The notes under the pieces were generated by a model that worked only from the letters and a program-made list of their open reading frames with translations, did no database searches and was not told the origin of the DNA. A DNA stretch of 64,000 bases, taken from assembly GCF_000372725.1 (NCBI RefSeq), contig NW_005201381.1, positions 121,953-185,952 on the forward strand, given 5' to 3'. Made by a program: the position numbers and the translations under genes. Origin of the DNA: Emiliania huxleyi CCMP1516. Its lineage: Eukaryota; Haptophyta; Isochrysidales; Noelaerhabdaceae. This document shows, one piece after another, positions 52,399 through 62,206 of this stretch (position 1 is its first letter; every line of letters starts with the position of its first letter).

Positions 52399-52511
52399 TT
52401 TGTTATGACCCCCCCCAATGAACACACCAGTGAGGGAGGGCGAGACGATCGAGGGGTCCCGTACCAAGGTACCATGCGGAATCGACCCTATCAAGTGCTC
52501 AAGTGCTCAAG
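52399..52511 (+). repeat. R1 repeat copy
   Basis: TTATGACCCCCCCCAATGAA through GACCCTATCAAGTGCTCAAG, with a small duplication (ACCAAGGTACCATG). Confidence 0.9.
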
Positions 52512-52512
52512 A

Positions 52513-52738
52513 GTCTGCGGTAGGTAGGTAGGTAGGTAGGTAGAAAGGTGAAGAACAGCCAGGCTCGGACTGGACACCAACGCGGTATGGGTGGACGCTA
52601 GACAGATGATGACGACACGCACGAGCGACACACAGACACAAACAGGCTCACAAGACACACAGCCAGCGGGCTGCCACACACCCTGAGTAGGCGTACACAT
52701 AACTCAAGGCCACATCCTCCCTGTCGCCCCCCCCTGCA
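52513..52738. repeat. R2 repeat copy
   Basis: GTAGGTAGGTAGGTAG through CATCCTCCCTGTCGCCCCCC, directly after an R1 copy. Confidence 0.9.
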
Positions 52739-53000
52739 CTGCGTTCGAGTCGCGCTGAGTAAAAAAAATTGTGCGTGTCACGGCGTGGAGACACTCGACG
52801 ATCGCGCAGTCCTCGAGTTTACGCCTTGGCCCCATCAATCCTCTCGATACTCCGAGCTTGTTCGCGCGCCCTGCACAGCGCCGCGGCGGCGACCTTTCGC
52901 ACACCCACGCCCCTTCTCCTCCCTCCGCCCGCGGCAGCGTGCCTCGCAGCCACGCACGCCTCCGACCGCCGTCGCCGGTGCCCCACCGCCACAGGCTCTA

Positions 53001-56000
53001 ATGGCCCATGCCCCCCACGGTCAGATGGAGCACGCCCCAACCGGGCGGGATTACGCGCCGCACATTGTGTGGAACGTCGTCACCCGTGCGCGCCGCCTCC
53101 CCCGCATACCCCCCCCCCCCCCACACACACCCACACATAAACTCAGCTCCGCCGCCACTGCCCGCTGCTGCAGATGATCTCGCACGGCCAGATCCGGCGC
53201 GCAGACTTCGCCGCCGGCCGACGCACAGACATAGCGTCGCAGGCGGCGATCCGGGCGGGGCAGCCCCAGGCGATCCAGTGCCAGCCCGGACTTGCCGCTC
53301 CGGGCACCGCCGTGTCGGTATCCGCCCCTAGAAGCGGATACGTGCTTTTGTGATCCGCGTATTCGGCTGTATTCGTACCCCGCATCTTCACGCGTTGCTC
53401 TGAATCCTCTGCACAATGTCGTATTCCCGCCCTAAGGTTGGCGTATCCGATATGTAGGTCTCCGCCCCGCCGAACCCGGGTGCTGCGGTTGACGTGTCGG
53501 TCCCTGCCGGTGGCGCTCAGCAGACGGAAGCGGCGCAGCAGCAGCTGGCACTGCAGCAGCAGCAGCAGGCTTTGCAGCAGCAGCAGTTGGCACTGCAGCA
53601 GCAGCAGCAGGCATCGCAGCTCTCGATGGCCCTCCCGATGGCGATGCAGCAGCAGCAGGCGATGGCGCAGCAGCAGCGCGCCATGGTGCAGCAGCAGGTG
53701 GCGCACCCACCCCGCTACCCCCCACTCGGCCTCCAACCTAGCTTCTTTGCCCGATCCCCGCCACATTGCGCCTCCTTTCCCAACTAAAGGGGGCTGACCC
53801 CCCCCCCCCCCCCCGTTCAGCCCGGCGGCGCCGCCGCCGTCGCTGTCAGCGCCCCCCCTCCGGGTGGCGGCCCTCCGGGTGGGATTCCCGCGTCCGGGCT
53901 ACCCCCAGGGTACGGTCTCGGGCCCGAGGCGCTGGCTGCGGCCAGCGTCGCGGCCAGCGTCGCGGCCAGCGTCGCAGGCGGCGCCCCGGCGGCGTGCGCC
54001 CCTCCGGCCATGGTGCCCGGAGCACGCCCCCCTCGGCGGTGCCTCGGCTACTCCTCGGCGTCACCACGTGTGCGCTCCGGCTGCAGGCGCAACCGGGCCA
54101 GTTGGCGCAGCTGGGCTACGCCGACCCGCGCTTCTACCACGGCATGATGCCGACGCTGCCGGCCATGGCCACAGCGGTGCATTACCCCCCCGGCTACCCG
54201 GGGGCGTGCTTGGGCGCCTACCCCGCCCCGGGCCACCCCCCCGCGGCGGCGCAGTGGCCGCCGCCGCCTGCTGGTTTCGGATCATTCGCTTTTGCGCCGC
54301 CGTCCGCCAGCAGCGGTGGGATGCCACCCACAAGCGGCGGGATGCCGCCCACAGCGATGCGGCTGGTCGCACCGCCGCCGCCGGCGGCTCCGCCGACAAT
54401 GGCGCCTGCGCCGGCCGTGGGCAGTAGTGCGCCGGGCTCGGCGTTGCCGGCGATTTCGCCGCAGCGGCCGCTGCCGCAGCCGATGCCGGCGCCTGTCCTG
54501 CCGACCGTGCCGACTGTGCCGGCGCCGGCTGTCACGCCGGGGCGACTCCCACCCCTCGAGAACCGCATCGCCGATGCCAGCCCGCCCGCCGCCGAGCAGC
54601 CACCCGCCTCCGTCGCGAGTGCGATCGCGGCCGCAAAAAGCGCGGCCCCAAAAAGCGCGGCCCCAAAAGGCGCGGCCCCGCCCGCGCTCGCGCCGTCGGC
54701 GTCCGCCGAGTCTGAGGGTGTGGACGAGGGGGCGGCGGCGGCGCTTCGCGCATTGGCTGGCGCCGGCGCGTCCTCTGCGCTCGTGGCCGCCTCGCCGGCG
54801 GCGGCCGGCGGCGAGACTTGCGCCTATCCCAACTACCCGCCGCCGCCGCCTTGCGGCAACAGTGGGCTCGCGGCGGACCGGTGGCAGCCATCGGCGGGCG
54901 ACGTGATGTTGCTCGAGCGCGTCTTCGAGATGGAGCCGCTGCCGTGCCGCGCCACCCGCGAGCAGCTGGCGACGCACTTCAGCATCACCTCGCGGCAGGT
55001 GCAGGTCTGGTTCCAAAACAAGCGTCAGCGCGTGCGCGTGCGGGCGGCCCGGGACGGGTTGCTGCCCCCCCCTGGCCAGCCGCTCGAGAAGCGGCCTGCC
55101 GAGCCCAGCGACGCTGTCGGAGGGGGCGGTGGAGGGAGCGGTGGCGGCGGCGAGGCGGCGAGGGGTAGCGGCGGGGGCGAGGCCAAGGGCCAAGGGTTGG
55201 CGGCGAGCGCGGGCGGCGGCGCCCGCAGCGGCGGCGCCACCGGCCGTCCGACGCGAGAGGAATCGGCGAGCGAGTCCGCGCTCGACGGCTTGGTCGCACT
55301 CTTTGACCCCGCGGCGCGCGTGGCGCGGACGACCAGCGGTGGCCGCGAGATCTACCATCTCAAGACGGCCGCGTCAGGCGAGGGGGGCAGCGAGCAGGGC
55401 GCCTCGAGCGGGTCGGACTTGGTCAAGGCGGTGCAGGCGCGGCTCAAGCCCGCCGCCTTCGACCAGGGGCGGCTGCAGCCTAGGGCTGGCCACCACGGCC
55501 CCGCTCTGACGCCAAAGCTGAAGCTGCAACCGCGCGGCAGGGGCGCGGGCAAGCTGGGCGAGGGGGGCGCGTCCTCCCTGAGCCACGCCGAGGTGATGCG
55601 CCGGCTCGCTGCGATGGGCTGCTGTGAGAAGGACCCGCTCTGCACCCGCGGCTTCAAGCACGGGGGCAAGGGCGGGCCCTGTTCGCGCAAGCGCGTGCGC
55701 GCGGGCGCCGATGCACCCGCCACCGCGGCCGGCGGTGGGGCGGAGGCGGATGGCGGCGGCGACGGCGACGGCGACGGCGAGCCGCGGCTGCTCCTCGAGG
55801 CATGGGCCGAGGTGTTGCGCAAGTGCGAGGAGTCGGCCGACTGGATGCCGAGTCGCGTCCTGATCCAGCGCTGCCTCAACGCGGACGGCGTGAGCGCCGA
55901 GGCGGCCAAGCGCATCAAGCAGCTCCTCGAGCGGTGCGTTGCTGAACCCGACAACGAGCGTTCCCGTTCCTCGCTGCACAGGGTGCTCCTCGCCACGGGT

Positions 56001-56698
56001 CGGCCGATCGTCGCGCGGGCACCCGCCGGTTGGGGGTCGTCTGACAGCGAGAGCGACGAAGGCGGCGGCGGCGGTGGCGGCGGCGGCGGCGGCGGCGGGG
56101 TGGGGACGTACGAGGCAGCGAGGCTCGCGCCAGGGGACATTGGCCAGTGCGCGAAGGCGGGCTGGCGACGTTCACACGGAGTGCGCATGGAGGCGGTGGT
56201 TCTCACGGTCCGCGCGCACATGCGCTGTAGGACCCGCTGTGCACGCGCGGCTACAAGCATTGCGGCAAGGGGGGCCGCTGCTCGCACGCGCCCCGGCAGG
56301 CAACCTTCCTGCCGCGCCTCAACCGCAGGTGGCGGGGCAGCGAGATCGTGCCCGCCGCCGGCTCGGCTGCCGGCGCGGGGGACGGCGAGCCGGGTTTGCC
56401 CAAGAGGCAGGCCGTGGCGGCCGGCACGGACGTGGCAGGCCCCCCGACAAGCGCGAGTGGCGCCAGCGGGGCTGAGATCACAGAGGCGCCAGCCTCCGGC
56501 GAGAGCGCCGACGGCGCCTCCGAGCCCGGGGGCGGCTCGGGTGGGTCTAGCTCTGAGGGCTCCGGCGAGGAGGGGAGCTCGGATGAGTCGAGCTCAGAAT
56601 CGGAGGACGACGACGATCGCGAGCTGGTGGAAGAGTCGCCGATGGAGGAGAGCCCCCCCCGCCGCCCCCCCACCTCAGACAGCTCCCCGAGCCCTTGA
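53001..56698 (+). CDS. Homeodomain transcription factor with repeated Cys/His motif, about 1063 aa
   Basis: Exons 53001-53078, 53174-53317, 53458-53697, 53821-54012, 54087-56156 and 56231-56698 keep one frame. Order: N-terminal MAHAPHGQMEHAPTGRDYAP; a segment MISHGQIRRADFAAGRRTD; Q-rich activation-like region; P/G/A-rich disorder; homeodomain near residues 485-545 (DVMLLERVFEMEPLPCRATR, FSITSRQVQVWFQNKRQRVR) with the W-F-x-N-K-R helix 3; G-rich linkers; a motif KDPLCTRGFKHGGKGGPCS near residue 729 and again as KDPLCTRGYKHCGKGGRCSH near 905; an acidic, serine-rich tail ending SDSSPSP. DNA binding in the nucleus is well supported; target genes unknown. The exon 1/2 junction may shift by three bases. 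Confidence 0.88.
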
Positions 56699-57656
56699 CC
56701 ACCGCTCGGCGGTCCATCGCAGGAGGCGCCAGCTTTGTTGGACGGGGGCGACAGCGAGCAGTAATTCGAGGCGGCGTAACTCGGCCTAGGTCGAATGCGA
56801 ATAGTTTCGCACCGTGAACGCACCAACCATCCGCCACGCGCGAAAGACCGGGGCGATGCACCTTCTGAGTCTGTACTTTTCTCCTCGTGTTGCTTTGTAC
56901 TTCACCCTTGCGCTTGTGTCCCCCCGCGCGGGTCGTACTACAGGACGCGCGTTTGGGCAACGACTTGTGTGAACACGCGCGATATACACATATTTACTCT
57001 CTCGCTACATTCAAATGAGTTCCGCACACGCACAGCCGGCTGCGCGCTGCGGGCCCCCATGACCCGCACACCCGCGCCGCCACCTCCGGCGCTCCGCCCG
57101 AGACCCTCCGTTCACGGCTATGCTAGAATGCTTAAAGCCGTACGTACCCAGAGGAACCCAGTACGACTTTTTTTTGCGACTAGAGAGAAGGTATAATATA
57201 AAGGGTTAGTCAAGGTAAACCAATTATAAATTTCTCTTGCGACTAGTCCCCCGCGCCGCCCCGCTTTCGGAGTCCACAGCCAATCGACAGGACTTTTGCA
57301 TCTCACGCCGCCCGTGCTGCGGTGTGCGCGCACAGCTCTTGAGCGCTCGCTATCTATGGATGGCCGTCTGGCGCGGGCGGGTGGGGGTGGGTGCGTGCGA
57401 TATCCCTCTTTGTCGTGTACGTACTTCTGTCGTCTGTGCACACGGTCGTTCTCTTCTTGTCGTACGTCAAGTCTCGCATCGCTCATTTCACAAATGGGCG
57501 CAACTACGCCATAAGAACGTCCGAGTAGCAAGCGCACATTCGCCTATATCAAAGGTAGCTCGCCGAAACGGCCGGTCCCTTTTATCCAACCGAGTTTGTT
57601 GGCGCTAGCGCTCCAAGTTTGTCAAGAGGGCGCACGGCCAGGCGGAGCGGCGGACC
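56699..57656. other. Intergenic
   Basis: 3' flank of the homeobox gene and 5' flank of the binding-protein gene; GAAGGTATAATATAAAGGG at 57186-57204 is an AT island. No ORF of note. Confidence 0.5.
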
Positions 57657-60600
57657 ATGCTCGGCCTGCTGCTGCCGTTGGCCGCGCCGGCACAGGTGAG
57701 GCACGCAGCATGGTTCGACCATGGGCTGTTCTCCGCCTGCGAGGGAGGGTCGTACCCAAAGGGACTGCTCATCGACTTGAACAAGGAGAGGAGTGACGGC
57801 GGCGCGACAGTAAACAACCTCGGCGGCTACAAGGGCGTTGATGCTGGGGCGTGCGCCCCAATCTCCGCCGAGACGTTCACCCCAGGCGAGTGCGGCAGCT
57901 GCGGCTGCGGCTGCCCCGATTGCGGCCCCCCCTCCAGTGATCCAAAAGAGATGGTGCTCGGCCGAGTCGTACACGTCTTTGATGGCAGTGGGCTGAGCCC
58001 GAGTCAGGAGCTAGACCTGGTCATCACAAACATGACCACGTACATGCCGTGGACTTCAGCGGCCAACCGCGCGGTTGGCACCTTTGGCGAGATCAGCGTG
58101 GCCGCGAATACCGAGACCAAATTCCGCTTTTCGTTCCGGGACCCCGACACGGGGGAAGAAGTCGCAGTCGAGGCAGGTGACGTGATTCCCACTGCACCAG
58201 CGAGCGCCCCAGTTGCCCGACGTCCCTAGCCTGATCTGTGCCTCCCCCCCCCCCCCCCCCCCTGCGCTGCTTAGGCTACGAGTTTTGCTACATGGACTTT
58301 GACACGGGGCCCCAGCCGAACAATCTCAACGAGGAAATGAGGCTCTGTGGTTTCGACAATTACTTCTCGCACGGCAAGCTCCCAACGTATTCGACGACCA
58401 AGGATTACTTGTGCGAGAATATCCCAACGGCAGATTACATTCGCTTCACCGAAGAATCGAACGGCTGTCTCACAGCAGTCGCTCTGAAGGAGGGCAAGGG
58501 GTCGGACAACCCCAAAACGTGGAGCGATATTCTAATGAACCTCGACTCCTCAGGAGATGGCGATGGCCGCTTTGCCACGGAGATACTGCTGGGATCGTCC
58601 GGTCTTACGTGCGCGGACTACGACAAATGCCCCGCATCCGGACAGTCCGGATACAAACGCAAACTCATCGCGGACGACATAATCGAGTGCACCCCTGGCA
58701 CGACGCACCCCCAGGCTGGCGTCTACCCAAATGGCCAGGGCCCGTCCGGGGTGATCGGAGAGGACCCGTTGCGCTACACGCTGCCCAAGTTCTTCTGCGC
58801 GCAGTACCCCGGCGGGACGAGTGGCTTTGAGGTCACCTACAAAGTCGGGCCGAGTGATTCGGGCATGTTTGGCAGAAACTTTGTCTTCGGCGGCACGGGG
58901 GCACCAAGCTCCTGCGAGCTGGTGCGCCTCCCCGCCCTCACTAAATCCCCCCCCCGTCCCTGACCCCGCCCATATCCCTGAATCGCGGGGGGGACTCCCC
59001 CCCCCCCCCCCCCCACCCCCACTCCGACGCACGCCATGGTCTCCGCGTTGGCCTCTCACATCCCAGCCACGCTGCTAGGCGTGCGAATCAACTGGATCGC
59101 CCGAGAAAGTGATCTTCGTCATCATACACGGGGCAATCGGCAACGAGTTCTGGAACACATGGTATGAAGGGGCGTACAATGCCTTGCCGCCGAACACGGC
59201 CGCCAAGCTCGTCTACCTGCGCACTGGCTACAGCATCCCCGCAACGGCGAATTACCTCGACCGAGCGTGCTCGGAGGCCGACGGCGTCATCATCAGTGTC
59301 CCATACGCGGATGAGGCGAGTCGAAGATCTATCGCAGACAGGATCAATTCGTGCCTAGAACAAAAGCCCGACAAGCCATACCTCCTCACCAACACCGACA
59401 CCGCCTATGATATGACCGAGTACTTTTCTTCCGGCAGCCGGCTGTCGGCGACGTTTGACGGGTACATTGGCAGCGCCAACTATGACATGGGCACCACCTG
59501 CGCCATCCTCGCGGTCACAAAGAGCATGGACTCCGCCATGTCGGGCGTCCTGCCGACCGCAGATGCTGTTGATTCATCGATGAAGATCGCCGTCTACTGG
59601 TCCGAAAACGAGCAGGACAACGCAGGCATCGAACAGCGAAAAGAGGGCATCTACCAGGCGGTGCAACAGATTGGCGGCATGGACCTGGTCAAGGTGGGAA
59701 CGACCGTGAGCGAGATCAGGCCTCTCTCACTCTCAGGGCACTACGTAATCGCCCTGGGAACGGGGGCGGCGTCGGAGCTGCAACAGGCTGGGGTGTCGGT
59801 AGACTTGCAGTGTGGCGACGACGTCGATCGCGGGCAGCTGTCATTCTACGGGCAGTCGACTTACACGCAGGGCCTGCAGGCGGCCGGGCAAATGTACGCG
59901 TATCTGATCCGGCCAACGGACGGCTTTGGCGAAGAGGGTTCGCCATCAGCCAACTTGCTGCCCGGGGCGCCGCAGCAGACGGTGGGAGTCGTCGGGGTCG
60001 ACAGCGGCGAGTACGAGGTCGTGAGCCCCCCATACGAGCCAGCTTTCCAGCAGCCTAGCTGCCCGCTGAAGTTGGCCGTGATCACGCACGCTCCGACCAC
60101 CGACGACATCCCGCCCAGCCCCCGCAAAGACGCGGACACCTTTTGGGAGATATGGTACGTGGGCTCCGAGGACTCAAAGCAGGACTTTGACATGACTTGG
60201 TACGCCTTGGGCAGTGATGCCGCCAGCATTGCCTCCGAGATGGCGAAGGAGTGCGACCTGGCCGACGCCATTGTAATAACGGTGCCCTTCGAAGAAGGAT
60301 CATCGAACTACACCACGGTCGATAACGCAATCAAGGCCTGCCAGGACAAGAGACCCTACCTGCCCATCGTGACGACCAACACAGACACGTACCACAACCC
60401 CAAGGTGATCAGCTACGTCGGCTCGGACAATTTCCACATCGGGAAGATGTGTTCGTACGCGGCCTTTAGCGCCGACCCGCAGGTGTTCCTTGGCATCACG
60501 GAGCCCACGCCCTCTGCCGATTTGATTGAATCCACCTACATCATCGCGTACGTTCCGGCAGTCGACTCGCAGAACCCCAGCGTCCTGCGGCGCTTTGAGG

Positions 60601-61500
60601 GAATCGTGGAGCGGCTGAAAGAGATGGGATTCCCGGAAGGCACTGCGGTGAAGGCCACCAGCGTGGAGTTTGTGGAATCCTCTAAACGCGCAAGCAACAA
60701 GGACAATGTCAAGATCATATCCCTCACCTTCGGCGGGCTGGCAGACCTTGCGTGCGAGACTGGGGTCACCTGCGACACAAAGGCCGACTTCTCCTGCGGA
60801 GACAACCTCGGCTCAACTGACTACTACGGGCAGCACGTCTGGTCGCAGGGCGCAGGTGCTGTCATGCAGGCGCTCACCGCCGCACGTGCCAAGTGGATCG
60901 GCGCCGTGGGAAATGCGGACTCCGTTCAAAAGCCGGTCGGTGTCCAAGCACCGGCGCAAGAGAGGGCGCCTTTCTACGACCCATTCTCGTACTCGCAAGA
61001 CAAGGGCGACTACGGCCTCCGATATAAGTGTACCGCAGGGACGTTCCCTGTGGGCATCTCGCTCGAATTCGACGTCGCGACTGAGTTCATCAACAACCTC
61101 GGTGGCATCCCCGGCGGACCTACCGTGGAGTGCACGGTCGAAGCGAGTGATGGGATCTACCCGCCCGGCGGACCGGACGCCGACTGCCCCTGCGGCTGCG
61201 GCTGCGTGTGCTCGGACCCCAGTAGCACCCTTCCGAAAGAGCTTCGGTATAAAGCGGCTGGCAAGTACTACGACGGCAAGAGCCACGAACCGATGGAGTT
61301 CGACTTGGTGTTGACGAACCTCACGCACTACAAGCCATTCAACTCCAAGTCGAACGGCCGGGGTCTCGCGGATGTAGACGGTCTATACGAGCACTCGTTT
61401 GCCGACGTCTCCATGGCCGCGGGCACAGACACCACCTTCCTGCTCACGGCAGTATTTGAAGGTGGCGATATCAACGAGCCAGAGCGTCGCTCGCGCGGCG
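57657..61500 (+). CDS. Secreted protein with two periplasmic-binding-like (PBP type 1) domains; C-terminus not resolved
   Basis: Exons 57657-58176, 58275-58921 and from 59079 keep one frame (introns 58177-58274 and 58922-59078, GT-AG, both with long C-runs). Signal peptide MLGLLLPLAAPAQ. Module 1 has a Cys-rich turn GECGSCGCGCPDCG and ELDLVITNMTTYMPW. From residue about 398 a sugar-binding-protein-like domain: EKVIFVIIHGAIGNEFWNTW, DRACSEADGVIISVPYADEA, SAFYG-like SFYGQSTYTQGLQAAGQMY. From about 717 a second: PLKLAVITHAPTTDD, CDLADAIVITVPFEEGSSNY, DYYGQHVWSQGAGAVMQALT. Then a second Cys-rich module (CPCGCGCVCSD, EFDLVLTNLTHYKPF). The frame stays open to 62072, but after about 61480 composition is no longer protein-like. 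Extracellular ligand sensing or nutrient capture is inferred. Confidence 0.72.
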
Positions 61501-62206
61501 GCACACCTGCTCAAAAAAGGAAGGGCCCGGTTGGAGCCACGGGGCTCACGTACTCGCTCGGGGCGCCGCCTCACTCTGCGCCACTTTTGAGGCGTCGAGC
61601 CCATGAAGGTGAGGCGGCGCCCCGCGCGGCGCGTTCCTCGCCCTCCACGCCGACCCCTGCGCGCACCGCTCATCTTGGCCCTTCTTGGTTTACTCTCGCC
61701 CCCCCTGCTTGGGGAACCCGGCGGGACTCGCTTCTTATTTTTCGTAATGATTGTCGCCCTCGCAGCATTCGCTCCCCCCCCCCCCCCCCCGCCCCCCCCG
61801 GGGCCCTCTCCTGGCCCGCGCGCTTGCCGACGCGAGAAGATCGCGCGAGAGGGCAAAATGTGGGCAAAATGGCCTGTTTGCCCACCAACCCTTCATCGTT
61901 TGCACGTGTGGGACCAAGAAGCGCGGCCGCCCCTTCGTGGTGCCGCCAGCGCAGCCGTGGCGATGCACGTCGTGCCGAGCGAGTTCCAGCGAGCCCCCGC
62001 CGCCTCCACCCCCGCCGCCCACCGGCGGCGCGCCGCGAGCCTCTCTCTCTCGTTCACGCCATGTCTGATTGAGCATGTGGTACGCCTCACCCCTTGCAAA
62101 ACTCCGAGCCCTCACACGCAAAAAGACAATTCACCGGTGAGCCCAAGACTGAAGACGCAAAAACGATCTCGCAAAGAAAACAAAGAAAACCAAGGGGTCT
62201 GTCGTA
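61501..62206. other. 3' flank of the binding-protein gene; possible terminal exon
   Basis: A frame from 61603 reads LRAPLILALLGLLSPPLLGE and RFLFFVMIVALAAFA, two hydrophobic stretches that could be a membrane anchor of the preceding protein, or chance. Poly-C at 61773-61798. GCAAAATGTGGGCAAAATGG (61855) resembles 35829-35848. Confidence 0.35.

Noticed and set aside
61580-62072. C-terminal extension of the binding-protein ORF to 62072
   Set aside because: Composition turns into Arg/Pro/Ser typical of out-of-frame GC-rich DNA and includes a poly-C run, so the real end is probably an unseen splice site before it.
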